From Branchiostoma lanceolatum (lineage: Eukaryota > Chordata > Leptocardii > Amphioxiformes > Branchiostomatidae): 64,000 bases of DNA. Position 1 is the first letter of the stretch. Every line of letters begins with the position of its first letter. The stretch spans positions 2,834,259-2,898,258 of the forward strand of contig NC_089738.1 of the NCBI RefSeq assembly GCF_035083965.1, written 5' to 3'. The notes under the pieces were generated by a model. The model searched no databases. It was not told where the DNA came from and saw nothing but the letters and a program-made list of their open reading frames with translations. A program made the translations under genes and the position numbers. This document shows, in pieces, positions 12,100 through 27,000 of this stretch.

Positions 12100-15000
12100 G
12101 TGAGTGGCAGAGCATTAAGAGTTTTATTCATACTTACTAATGAAGTTATCTTGAGCTTTATATGATGAACATCACTGTGTACATCCGTGAATATTTTCAC
12201 GAGGTATGTAACATCTATTAACATAATTCCAACATGTACTGTACATAATTCCACCACCCTGAAAAGATACGTCAAAACAGATCCCAAAACCAACATCAAA
12301 ATCTATCTGCCAAAAAAATCAAGGATTCGAAGATACAAAAGACGGAAGTTTTTGTGCAGTACCAATGACACTCACCAGGGGGTCCAAAGTCACCTTTGTC
12401 TACCCAACACCAAGGAGGTTTTATATATAAAACCTCCCTGCCAACACCTACCAACATACCATATATCATAACAATCCATCCAGAGGTTCTTAAGCTATGC
12501 TGACTAAAAATATCAGCCACACACACACACACACACACATACAGACAAAAGCAGCATACCCTTCAACCAGATCCAAACAATCATGTACAAACTACAAGTG
12601 AATGGATTTGACTTAGCCTCGATACCTGTATTTCTCATTCCACAGTGCCCAGTGCGTCTGAATGTGGAGGTAACCTGACCGCTCCCTCTGGCGGTCCTGT
12701 GACATCACCGAACTACCCCAGTAACTATGGCAACTATGAGAACTGCGAGTGGTTAATCACCTTGCCAGCAGGAAGCATCATTCGTCTTACGTTCGACAGT
12801 TTCAACACTGAGTACCATTTTGACTATCTGATCATCTACGATGGAGCCAATGATAGTGCTTCAGAATTACAAAGGTAATAATATCATAAACATTTAAACA
12901 ACACTGTGATAGAAATTGGCGATGACAAATAGAGGGAGACATCAAAGCTATAAGTTTGAAAGCTTCAATCTATTATGGAAATCGGAAAGAAGGCGTTTTT
13001 TGTGTCTAATTAATCTTGGTCGCTTATTTCTTGATGTCCAGGTTAACAGGTGATAAGCCGTCAATCAGTACTAGTCCCATCACCAGCACATCTAACACGA
13101 TGCTCCTGAGGTTTACATCCGACCACAGTTCCACCCGCCAGGGGTTCCAGTTCTCCTACATAAGTAAGGCCTTTCATTACACTCCACCCACTTTGTTGAA
13201 AAGATTAACAACAGTTTCAGATTTAATTGATGCAGATGAGGACCATGTTCATATATCTAATACGAAACGTAACCCTTAAGTCGAAAATTATGGGGGTTTC
13301 ATATTTGTGACATATGTCAATTAGGTTGAATATGCAACGTTATATCATTATATATGAGTCATGCACTGACCTAGAGAATACCTGGCCCAAGTGTTGTTTA
13401 AACACATTTTTGTGTTTTGTTTTTACTCCGTGCTTTGTATGTTTTTAAAGAAGTGATAATCCGGGAACTGTGAAGATGGAGACTCAACTTTGCATTGGTT
13501 TCCCTTCAGGCAGTTCAGCAGGCCAGTGTCTGGATCCTGGTGTACCTACCAACGGAAACAGGGATAACAACAGTAGCTTTACATCAGGAGAGACTGTCAG
13601 GTACACCTGTAAGGCCGGGTACCGGCTGTGGGGGACTGCCAATATAACCTGCCAGTTGAACGGGAGATGGAGTGATGCTACACCATTTTGTGGAGGTGAT
13701 GCATTGTGTTCTTATGATGATGGTTTATTTCTATGAAGTTGTCCTCTTCCTGTTTACTTGTTTTCACCTCTATTTACTGTGTTCAGATCGAACGGATCTC
13801 GCAGTGATGTGTCTGAATCTGGCCCGTGTGTATTGTGTTTTTAGGACACAATGCCTCAATGTTGGTCTGAAAATAAAAGTATATTGACCTCAATGGTAAT
13901 GATGATGATTTGGTTTATTTCATATCATTAAAAAAATATCACAGTGTCGCAGTGCACGCAAAGCACTGGGAATACATCGCTTTGACTCTTGACATTATTT
14001 AGCTTCATAAAATTATTTACAATTGCCTTTACTTACATACGACATTTTCAGAACATAACAAAAAGTGTAGTGACAGAATACGATAATATATCCGGGTACA
14101 TTGTATTAATAATATAGATACATAAACAGAACATGATTCAAATACAATACAATTACATTACAGAAACCGCACCGATGCTTAATCTGTGAATACAATGAAA
14201 TACACTCGGTACTGGTACTTTTTGTTGTTGTTAGCAGCATGTTGCTCAGTGGTGGCAAGTATACTATAGTAACAGGTCTCTTATTCAGTAATGATACCAT
14301 GTATGGTATCGCGCTATTTCTATGACGTTGTTCTGGTTTTAATAGTGTTCAACTGTTGACTATTACGCGTATTTCTGCCGCTGACTTCTTGTCGGGTTGG
14401 CGGGAGCCAGTAGCAGAAGGTGGTAGAATGAAGTAGCTTTCTGACGAAAGATTCACAGAGGTAGTCGCGTCTTTGCTGCAACGCCGTGAGACCCAGTGTG
14501 TCGTAAGCGTCCGAGTAGTTTGTATAGTGGGTCCCAAGGATAGTTCTGACTGCTCTACGTTGTATTCTCTCCAGTTGAAGTCTCTGGGACAGCTAGCGTT
14601 ACACCAGGTTGCCAGACCAGTACTGCGTATTCACAGGTCGGACGAATAAAACTCGTATAAATGGTGACAAGGTCCTCTCTGGTTACTCCGAATGATTTAA
14701 GTCTCCTCAGAAAGAAAAGTCTCTGGTTTCCTTTCTTGACCATGTGGTCGACCTGGGTAGTCCATTTTAGATTTTGTATGTGGAGACCCAGAAGTTTTGC
14801 CACTTTGACTTGAAATAGGGGGTAGTTGTCAATTTTCAGCGAGGGCAACTGTGGTACTGATCTTGAGAAGTCTGTGCCATATGGCCTAATGGTTACTGGC
14901 TGGTTGCACAAAGGATCCAGTACAAAAAGAAGTCATCAGCAAAAAGTGCATTATAAGCCCAGAAAAGGCCCAGAGAGCCTGCTACGGAGGCTAGCTTTTC

Positions 15001-18000
15001 TCGACATGGACAATGTTACTCAAATGGGTAAAGATAAACAAAGATCTAAGCTTCAAATGTATCTCAGTTGACTATCTGACACTGGGAGATGCTTTCATGG
15101 CTGTATCTAAGGTAAGTGGGAATGAAAAGACAAACGGATATGCATCTGATAAACGAAAATCATCTTTGAACATTACTTTATTGAAACTGTTCCGCACGAC
15201 ACATGTCGCTTGATGAGAAGCTGTCCGCCATCTTTCTCTGGTTGTGACTGGGTAGTCACGTGACCTGTCAGTTAAAGGTCACAGAGGTCACATGTCACGT
15301 CACACGTATGGATCATGTGATATATATATGTTGACTATTTCACATTTCTGTGTGAAGCATTTTGCAGTAGCATTTGAAAATCATAGTAGACTCATGGAAT
15401 CCTCTCGTTCTAGGACGCAAGTACGACTGTGATTTTGAGGTAGAGCTGTGCAGCTGGACCCAGTTTGCGGGCGATAACTTTGACTGGATTCGGCATCAAA
15501 GAGGGACTGACTCTGGTGAAACAGGCCCAACTACTGATCACACCCTGGAAACAGGTACAACTGGAGTTCCCGACCCCATACCTACCTGATGTTACCCTTT
15601 ACGAATCGAATGACGTATAAAGGTTTCTCATTGAATATGCAAAAAAGGTCCTAATTTGCTATATATCAGTTGACGATCTTGTCTACCCAACAAACCACAA
15701 GTTGGTCAAAGTCTGGAAGTCCTATCTTAGCAAAAAAGGCAATGCTAGCATTTTCTCACCAATCATGCAAATGATTTGCATATTTTATGTTTGATGATGG
15801 CACTTTCCATTAACTTCCAAATGCCTCGGGTATCAGCTTCCCGTCATTTACCACTTTGAAATTATAGCATTTTCTCATTGGTTTTGCAAATGATGTCCTC
15901 AGTTGCATAATTGATGTCTATCGATGTTCCTCTCTTCGTCAGTCACTGTACATATGGGACATGTTTAAAAGAACGCAGTGGTCCACTGCCGCCTGTGGAT
16001 CAGCTGTTCCTCCAGCCCTGGTGACGAACAGCTGGTGTCCAGAGTGAAGGTCGTCTTTACCTAGTATAGTACACTGCAACGGAAAATGAGAATTCCTCAT
16101 AAATTGGGCCCTGCTTTGCATAGAATACATCTCATTATGTTAATCAATAGATTCAGCACCAAAAACAAGGAAAGTTCACCAATCCCTGCTTATATTATTC
16201 TCATCCAATGTTTTCAACGAAAAAGCCCACTGCAGTTCCAAACAAGGCGCTAGGGGGCCCGAACGTATACTACTCCCCCCTTGCCCCAAAAGCTGTCCTC
16301 CACTAAACAATCATAGGTAACTTCCAGAAAACTACAAACTTTGAAGTTACACTGCAGTACCGTAGGTAGCCGCCAGGGGGTCCATTATCAAACTTGACCT
16401 TCGTTTTGTCGACCCCTACTAAATATAATGACGATCCATCCACAGCTTATGCTGATTGTGCTATTATCATTTTCCACGTAGCACATTTAGCTGTAGAAAT
16501 GCAGTTCTATTTCTTACTCAGACCAAGGCTGGTACATCTACATTGAGACTTCGTTACCTCGGATTGCAAACGACGCCGCCGTTCTTCTGAGTGCAAACGT
16601 CTCGTCCAACCAAACCAAGTGTCTGCAGTTCTGGTACCACATGTACGGCGACGATGTGAATGTTCTGAACATCAAGCTGTACGCCAATCAGACCTTTTCC
16701 CAGCCGATCTGGACCAGGCAGGGGAGCCACGGGAACTCATGGCGCCTGGCCGATGTGTCTTTCAATGGTTTACGTTCTCAGTACAGGGTAAGGCACTCGT
16801 TTACCAAAAGCACTTCACTGTAGTCCTTGGTACTGACTTTTGGTTTATTGTAATTTGTCAACTTGCTGTTCAAAATTTAAAAAAAAATGTTTTGAATTAT
16901 CTAACTTGTTTAAAAGTAGATAAGATTAAGTAAGCATTGTGAGCATATGTTCTTGCAGGTTGCGTCCATAGCAAGTCAACTCGTTGCAATGATATCATTT
17001 CTTTTTTCATAAAAAGATTGCTGTGGAGGCACTAAGAGGTCAGGGTTATCTAGGTGACATCGCTGTGGATGACATCACAGTGACAGACGGAACCTGTCCT
17101 CCTGGTGAGACGGATTTGAGATGCTTAGGCATTGATAACGTATTCAATGTTTCAGAAGCTGACACATGTGCCCCCCTTCAGAAGACATCGTAGGCTGGTG
17201 CTATGTGTGTAATCAACATCAACTCACAAAATCATTAGTACATTTTCTTGTGATTTCGTGAATAGACAACTCTTGCTTTAAAAAAATATCCGATTCGAGA
17301 TTGAAACATTGAAGGTAGTCATTTGGACTACACAGCATAACCCCACCCCAATTTTTCCGGGTAAAACGCTGGAATGACTTCTCCTGGACCTAGCGTACGA
17401 AAGTCATAGTTTGCCGCGTCAATTCTGCTTCAAAAGTACAGTTATAAATTTCCACGAACGAATTCCTCTTGTATTTATTAATGCTAGGAGATTAACAACA
17501 TGACTAACATACTTCTTGTTACCTTCGTCAACAAAGTTATGTTTTCGGGTCTGTGTGTCAGTGATGTTTTTTTTAATATCTTTTAAAAAGTTTTTAGCCA
17601 GTTAGCTGACCTCTGTTCCGTATTCCCCAGTGACATCGAACACTAGCTGTGGAGGTAACCTGACCACTCCCTCTGGCGGTCCTGTGACATCACCGAACTA
17701 CCCCAGTAACTATGGCAACAATGCGAACTGCGAGTGGTTAATCACCTTGCCAGCAGGAAGCATCATTAGGGTCATATTTGACAGTTTTAACGTTGATCAA
17801 TACTTTGACTTTCTGACCATCTACGATGGAGTCAGTGATAGCGCCGCTCAGATGGAGAGGTAATGTTCAAAACAGATATGAATTTTTATGAAACAACTCT
17901 TAAATATAAGGATTTATGAATTTTGTAATTTAACCAGAAATCGTTCTGACCGATCAGAATGTGACGTGCAAGCCGTCCATCTCAAAGTTAAATCATAATC

Positions 18001-21000
18001 ATAATCACCATATTCTGGATAATTAGCTTAAGAGAGCCAAGAAGTGAAATTTGTCTTAAATAGCTACTCCTTGTCTAGGTTAACAGGCCAACCGTCAGTC
18101 AGCCCAATCACCAGCACATCTAACATGATGTTCCTGAGGTTTACATCTGACAGCAGTGTCACGGCTCAGGGGTTCAACTTCTCCTACATAAGTAAGGTCT
18201 TTGATTCTACTTCTTGACAGTGACCATGTTATCCTAGCTTTGTTGCGCTGTTCAATGATAACCTCCTTCGTTTCCTTTTTGAGTCTGTCTCCAGGCATTT
18301 TATGTTTTAAAAGAAGCGATGAACCAGTAACTGTGAGGAAGGATATTAGAGTTCTCTTTTTACACTACCAGTACTGTCTTACCTACTGACGCTTCGGTGT
18401 CTGTCAGACACCTTCTTCAGAGCCTGTCATGGACTGGAGTACTGCTTCTCGCTGCTATAAGTAGCCGAAGTAGGTGGCGCTTTTGAACACAAACCCAAAC
18501 GCAAAAGCGCCACCTACGTCGGCTACTTGTAGCGACGAGAAGCAGTACTCCTGTCAGAAGCTCTGAAGAAGGTGTCTGAAACGCCAGCAAGGTAAGACAA
18601 TACTGGTTATGTCAAAAGAAAACTCCAATATCCTTTGATCTACCTACCTGATGAAATTATTTCCGGATGTGAGGAAGGAGATTCATAATTATACTTTATT
18701 TTTCTTTCAGGCCGTGCCGCAGGTCATTGCTGGGATCCTGGTGTTCCTGCCAACGGTAACAGGGATAACAACAGTAGCTTTACATCAGGTACAGTCAGGT
18801 ACACCTGTAAGGCCGGGTACCAGCTGTGGGGGACTGCCAATATAACCTGCCAGTTGAACGGGAGATGGAGTGATGATACACCTACGTGTAAAGGTAAAAT
18901 AAAGATCATTTAACTTGGGCTTAGAACTTCTTGGTTAATTGTACATATAGCAACATTTATGTACAACTGAAGAACTGAAGCTATTGGAAGCTTGACACAT
19001 GAATTGTATTCAAACATTGATCGTGATTGTTGCACATCCTGTGACAACACCCTGCCACTGCGCCATCTTTCTTTAGATTTATAAAAAAAATTATACCTCC
19101 ATACAAACTATAGTCTCCGTCTACAAACGACGGGATTTAACCTGCCCTCGTATCTTTATATTTCTTATTCTACAGTGTACACTGGATGTGGAGATGACCT
19201 AACCGCTCCCTCTGGAGGCCCTGTGACGTCACCGAACTACCCCAGTAACTATGGCAACAGTGAGAACTGCGAGTGGTCGATCACTGTACCAGCAGGAAGT
19301 ATCATTCGTCTCACGTTTGACAGTTTCAACACTGAGGAACTTTATGACTCTCTTTTAATCTTCGATGGAGCCAGTACTAGTGGTGCACTGCTCCAAAGGT
19401 AAGGCCGCAGCAAGTAAATTTTATGGATGACATCCTCCGCAGACTCCAAAATTGATGAGATAGGGCGAAAAACAAAACAGAAGGGCCCCCCCCCCAAAAA
19501 AAAAAAAATTTCTGTATTTTCAAATTTTGAGATCATAATTCTTGTTAAACAAGAATTGAGGTGACGAAATATGATATCATGACCAACAGGTCTTTTAATC
19601 CTGTATTCAACCAATGTATTAGTCCTGTATTCATTGACATATATACTATAAAACCTCCTTTATTCAACAGTAAACACGTCCTTGCAGATGTGTCTACATC
19701 TCAATAGACTAACTACAACAAATGCAGAAACGAGCTTGTTGTACCATCATCTGAAGCAAGTACACTGGGTATTCATATGCGATGAAACACCTTGTGTATA
19801 CAGCTCAAGTAACTAGAACCCCCCCCTCCCCATTATTTATATGTCCTTGCTAGAACAAATGCAGAAAACAGCTTGTTATTATACCATCATGGGCAGGAAC
19901 TACACTGGGTATTCATATGCAATGAAACACCTTAGACTGTCAACTTTTACGACATATTTGCCAATTTTTGGCATGTTGACCACCGTCGGAGGGCAATGAA
20001 ATGTCTTGTTTCTTATTTCGAAATCAGGCGAAAATTAATGAGCGCGCTGATGTCATCCATAAAAATTACTTGCTGTGGCCTAATGTTCTAAGCACAATAA
20101 ACAGCATTCTGATAAGGGCTTTGAATTCAATGGTGCAATCAGAAATGGTTTTGACCGATTAGCGTGGGACATCCAAGCCACCTGACTAAAAGCTTCAATT
20201 TATTCTATTCTGGATGGCAAAAAGAAAGCTGGCCTAAGTTTGACTTCTTATTCCTCACTGCCCAGGTTAACAGGTCAGCCGTCAATCGGCCCTATCACCA
20301 GCACATCTAACACGATGTTCCTGAGGTTTACATCAAACTCATTTGTCACTCATCAGGGATTCCAGTTCTCATACATAAGTAAGGTCTTTGATTATACTTT
20401 TCACAGTTGGCACGTTTTCTGTGTACTGTTCAACTAGATAAACTGCCATGACAATAAATGATTGTTCCCTTCTGACATGCTGGCAATGGCTCTCATCGCA
20501 AATTTCCCGGCAGACTAATGTAAATTCTATATCATGATGGCCAAAATCAAGTTCTTATCCGCCAATGGAACATGGCGAATTTAAACAGTATTCGGCGACG
20601 GTTTCTTTTAAAGAAATCATAAACCAGTGACCGTGAGGAAGGAGATTGATACATTTGCAATGATTTTCTCCCATTACTCAGGCAGTACGGCAGGCCATTG
20701 CTGGGACCCCGGTGTGCCTGCCAACGGCAACAGGGATAAAAATAACTTTACATCAGGAGAGACTGTCAGGTACACCTGTGAGGCCGGGTACCAGCTGTTG
20801 GGGACTGCCAATATAACCTGCCGGTCGAACGGAACATGGAGTGATGCTACACCAACTTGTGGAGGTAATATAACGATCTTTGAAGTTAGGGTTGCACTTT
20901 TTTTGGTTAACTGTTCATACACATATGTACTGCTACGTTACTGAAGACATTGAAAACTTTAAGCCATGGATTCAACTCAAATGTTGATCATCATTTTCAA

Positions 21001-24000
21001 GGTGACTTAGTTAATTCCTTAGCACTTGAAGTCCTGTTTATTTTCACATCACCTAATGTCGATATTGTTTGGTGCAGCTGATCAGAATATTCAAAGTGCT
21101 TAGACAGTGTGTTATTATCATTATGTATGTAAATTACGTCACCATTTACATAACTTGTATCTATCAATGTTCCTCTCTTTCTTAGCTACATATATCACAT
21201 ATTGAGTAGTCCTATCGTGGAAAAAAGCGGGTTTGTAAAATGTAAAACTTGGAATCTGTTTTGAATTATTGATATCTTGTCATGTCAGAGCATCACTTAA
21301 GCTATCTATCCGCCAACCCAGTCTCGAGTTATTCTCCTTCAAAGTAAAAAAAAAAAACCGGCCCCTGTAGTTCCAACATAGCTGCTAGGGGGCCCAGACC
21401 TACGTTACTTACTCTCTGCTCCAAAGCTATCTACCACACATAGAAAATCATAGCATTTTCAAAAAAGAAACTGTCAAAACCGAAATTTCCGCTGCAGTAC
21501 TATAACAAGCCGCTAAAGGCCCTTATCATTTCCAGGTATCGCCCGTTTCTACCCGCATACCAAATATCAAGACAATCCATCCAGGTCTTTGCGGGTTATG
21601 CTAATCATCCACATGTATACATACATACATACATACAAACATACATACAAGCGCTACCAAAAATATAACCGTCTTGGCAAAGGTAATTATCTTGTTCTTT
21701 ACAAATCAAGTTCCCTAACCTGAGTGTCATTAAAATGAATATCTTTAGCTCCCAGCAGAATCCGCCTTGTTGGAGGTTCCGGCCCAAACGAAGGGCTTGT
21801 GGAAGTCCGGCCGGCTGACAGGTTCATGTGGGGGACAGTGTGTAAGGACCATTTCGACATAAAGGATGCAGACGTTGTATGCAGAATGCTGGGCTATCAC
21901 AGGGCCAATCAAGTCCGGACATACATGTATGCTTTTGTTGCCACAGGTAGATTTAACTTCTGTTGTCTCACGAAATTACTTTCTTAACATATTAGTATTC
22001 GAAAAGTCATTAAGCCCTTTTGTTAAATGTTTTGGCAATGACTACAGTTTTAACATCTTCCTTCTGTCGCTCTTTTCATATCAAGGAACGGGGCCAATCT
22101 ACATGGATGACCTGCGATGTGAAGGGAACGAGAGTAGCCTGTTTAACTGCTCGTACGCAGGATGGGGGATTCACGACTGCAGTCATCGGCAAGATGTCGG
22201 AGTTCTCTGCGGTACATTGGGTATTTGTTCTATAAAAATGTTTAAAAGATTGAATCAAATGAAACAACTAATTATTGATCTTTAAGAACCCATGCTGGCT
22301 ACACAACACAACACAACACAATTATAATTCACAGGCTTAGAACCTCACGCCTTACGTGGACGTTATTCATTGCACTAATATACCTGACAAGTTCTGACAA
22401 GAGATGACATCTTTAGATCCCAGCAGAATCCGCCTTATTGGAGGTTCCGGTCGAAATGAAGGACGTGTGGAAGTCCGGCCGGCCGGCAGTTTAAACTGGG
22501 GCACGGTTTGTCTAGACCAATTCGACCTGAGGGATGCAGAAGTTGTTTGCAGAATGCTGGACTATCCCAAGGCTTCCCAGGTTCACACGGATGCCTATTT
22601 TGGCCAAGGTAATATCTAGTACCCCTTTCCTGTTTAAAATCAAATTCTGTGTAATATTATGTGTTTATGATCGATATTTGGCGACTTACTAATTAGTACT
22701 ATTACAACACAGGAACAGGGCCAATCTATATGGATGACCTACGATGTGATGGGAACGAGAGTAGCCTGTTTGACTGCTCGTACGCAGGATGGGGGACTCA
22801 CGACTGTGATCATGACCAAGATGCAGGCGTGGCGTGCCTTACAAGTACGTTCATTTAGCATGATACATGGATGGAGATGTTAATCTAATATGGACAAACA
22901 TGGACTGTTTCCTCTTTTTTATAATATCAATGTGTACGCATAATTATAGAACTTGAAAAAACATGTCCCTGCAGCGCAAGTGGTAAGTGACCATACTGCT
23001 TCAAGACAGAGAAGGGTAGTGCTGACCCGGTGTTCTTTGCTAAAAAACCTCGAGCACTGGCGAGGCCATATTAGCCAACTTATTGCACTACTTGCAATCA
23101 AACAGATATTTTGCTCTGCCTGAATCTGAGGAAGTGCGCCTATCATTTCACCACCCTCTAGCAGTCCTCTGGATAAGAACGAAAATTGAACCTAACCCAT
23201 ACTACCCACATGTGCATCTTCCAATAGTTGGATATTGTTGCATGACATTGACATAAATTTAAAAGTGGGTCTTACTGAAGACAAGAAGTCCTTGCTAGAT
23301 GCGTCTGGAAGTTTACTTGAATATAATTGCTATTTAGGATGAATTAGACATTTAGTCATGGCTCTGATTTATGCATGTACACACAGTAGAAGTAAAACAG
23401 ACAAAACTTGATAACTAGTGACATTATCTTTTGTATTGGATGTGCGCACCAATGGATGCTTAATTGCCTAGTATAGAGACACACCCCTTTCCATTTTGTT
23501 ACTTATTTCTAATTGTTTTGTTTGAAGTAGTAACCAATAAAGACGCAGACACGCGTTGGCTGCGCTCTATCAGCTCAATACGGACAAACGCAATATACTA
23601 TAGTTATATGCTATAGTTTTATGTACTCAGAATATTGATATAGATTGTTATGCTGTCCATTATGCTAATGCCATTGTGATGTCTTTGTCAGCAGGGCTAG
23701 CCCTTTGTAATAGCCATAGGCTAGTTGGGCAGTCTTGGCTGTGCGTCCCGAACAGCTAAACCAAATGTACTTTAATTGTACTACTTCATCAATTAGGAGA
23801 ATCGTTCCTGTTGGTTACCGTTATGGGGGGAATTCTCCAAATTGATGTCAAAGACGGGTCAAAGATCACGGTCGCTTCGTCTTCGTCGCGGACATGGCGG
23901 AAGCCCAGTCGGGCCCTGGACTACGACCCTATGACTGACGTCGTGTACTGGGTAGGAATGGAGGGCACTGAACGAGTTCGTCGTGATGGACGTAGGGTGG

Positions 24001-27000
24001 AGACCATCATGGAATCTTCCATCAGTTGTGGGTGATATTCTGCCTTTTACTTAATTGTAACTGTCCATCAATGTACAGTATATCGTATGGAATTTCAAAT
24101 ATATGAACTAGTACTACAAGAGAAATCACCGATATTTTAGAATACATTATATTCTGATAATGCTAATAAACTTCAATGTTATAAGCGCATCCTTGTTGCC
24201 ATGGTGAAACATCCATCATAACGCTTTCAGTGAATGTCGATGTGTTTGAAATCACAATCTGAACATTATTTGAAAAAAAGTTATTTTCATTTTTTTCTGA
24301 TTTTCTGGACTGCAACTTATGATGATATATCTACACTTCAAAACGAATTTAGCATATGGCCTGAGATTGGACCATGCTGGGGGGAATATCTACTGGACCA
24401 ACTACGGTTCTCAAAATATCTTAGTGGCCCGGAAGGACGGATCGTTTGCCAAGACGCTTCTGAAGTCGCGCATCGAGAGGCCTCACGGTCTGGTCCTGGA
24501 CCCCAGAAACGGGTGATTCTATCAGACACAAGCATGACTTGCAAATATAGATGTGCATGCCATCATTTATGAATTAGGGTATCCACACCACATATAATTC
24601 CTATATTCAATGCTTTCCATTCCAATACTTTGCCATCAATTGATCAACAGAAGAGGTGCACAGAAATGTTGGGGCTTTTGTTACCATTTCTAAAATCTAT
24701 TTCTTTTATCCAGTTCAGTAAATTGCTCTAAGAAAAAATACTTTCATGACCATCTGTGAACTAATAGGTCACAGTATTGAGAAACAGATAGCATTACCCC
24801 AGCTATAAAAGAGTTTCCTTTTCCCATTGTGCGATGCAAGATATGTCAATGATTATGCAAATGAACTGTTTGCTGACTGGATACAGTTCTGCTCGCTTGG
24901 GTACCATCCACCATACTGGCTCTCCCTTTTCGCTTGCGTACCACGTGGACAAAAAATGAGAGCCAGCGGTACAGGGGACGGTACCTAAGCTATAGCTCTG
25001 TCATAATTGCCTAAAAAGTAAGGTGTCAGCTTTATCATTCTGCTCTACAGATAAAAAGTGTTTCTTCTGTTTGCTGACATTTATTTTCACAGACTCATGT
25101 ACTTAACGAGCAGGGGTGATAACCCCAGAATTGACCGAGCTGCGATGGACGGCAGCAACCTCACTACCATCATCAGCAACCTGACTTCCCCCTCGGCCAT
25201 TACAATAGACTACGAAGGTGATCGGTGATACATACATTATGGCAACCACCTATCCGTAAAAAGAGGACAAAGTGTGTTACAACTGTTGGAGGTTCAACAC
25301 AAGTGTATTATTTTGTGACTCATTGTTGAAATGGGTCGCGACACATTGCATTTTAGCATTTACTCATGAATGATGAAAATGACGTTCTTACTTGCATAGT
25401 TTTTGTTTAATGGTCTTTATATTTACCTTACTTCCAATCACTGCAAGTATGAGATTCCCATCATTTACCGTATATGGACTTGTACTATTTTCTCATTGAT
25501 CAGGCAAAGTTGGTCTTCATTTGCACAATTTATGTTGATGGTCCTCTCTAGATCAGTTACATAATCATAAAATATGTTTGAATAGTCCCATCATGAAACA
25601 CATTGCACTTATACACTTTCCTCGTTTATTATGAAAATCAGATGCTGATTTACATAATTGTCATGTAATCCTTTTAATCATCGCTAAAGCTTAATGCATG
25701 CGATCACTACGATCAGTTAACCCCTGTTGAGTTATTCTCTTTCATTTTTCTCTTTGAAAAAATGTATTCTATTCCTCCCATTCAGAGGATCGGCTGTACT
25801 ACTGTGATGATGACAGCATCTTCAGCTCAGACCTGCTCGGCAACGACCTACGGCGACTGTTCTATGAAGATGGGACTTGCTATTATGGAATAGCGGTTGA
25901 TGTTGACTACGTCTACTGGACGTCATATACAGCAGGTGTAATCCGAATGTAAGGAAATTTCCTTTATCTTCTAGATACAGCTGTAATTATACCAAGTGAA
26001 GATCTTTTAGGCTAATGCAAAGGAGATATTGCAGTTTTACACGTTTTGCTTTCTTTTTTTCACTATGGTGATTTGGTTTATGGAAAATAATATGGTTATT
26101 TGCTTTACGGAAAGGTTAAGCTCTATTCCAACTAACAAAAAGGACTCACCGGAATTTTTGACGGAACCAGTCCATCTTCTTCAGCACTCTGACCCAATCG
26201 CTCTGGACACGTGTCTTGTCGCACGTGTGACGTCAGCAATGGGTCAAAGGTTGTTGGAAGTCGATACCTCCCCCGTCCCATTTTTGTGAGTTAGAGAAAA
26301 AGGTCAACATTTCCATAATTTACCCGTAATTCACCTACTCTTTTTATATGAACTTTCATGCTAATGATGAATTGCTGTTACATTGCACATCTCCAGGTTA
26401 TCCAAGTCCAACAGGAATCAGACTGTGACTGTTCTGGTCGATGACGTTTCACACCCAGCCGACATCTACGTGACCACGACATCGACCATTAACATAACCA
26501 GCAATGGTAATCACCCTCGACAAGCGTTTATGTGTTTGTAACGGTGTTTTATGTGTGAAAATGTGTGTTTGTGGTTAAACAGCATAACTCGAGCAGCTAT
26601 ATCTCCTATAGTATAGGGGAATCATTATGATTTTTTAAATGTTGTAACCTGTTGACATCAAAGATATACTAGTGCACATAGATTTCCCCATCCCGTGTTT
26701 TTCCTTAGTGTTGCAGCAGAATTTTGAGCTTTGAGGTGAAATATACAGATACTATTCATATTTTGATATTTCTATAGGTCATATGCATATCCTAATTTCT
26801 GAGGTTGATCAGATTATGACAGTTTGAAAATGTATAGAGTCTCGGAACTCTTGGTATAGTTTATAAAAGCTTTGCCATTATTAGTACCTACAGTCTTCAT
26901 CAAAGGACTCTTGAGTGTGAAACATCTGCTTTACTTGATCAAATCTTGCAATTTTGACTTTCTATTTTCTACTAAATTTAACGTTATACTTCTTGTCCTT

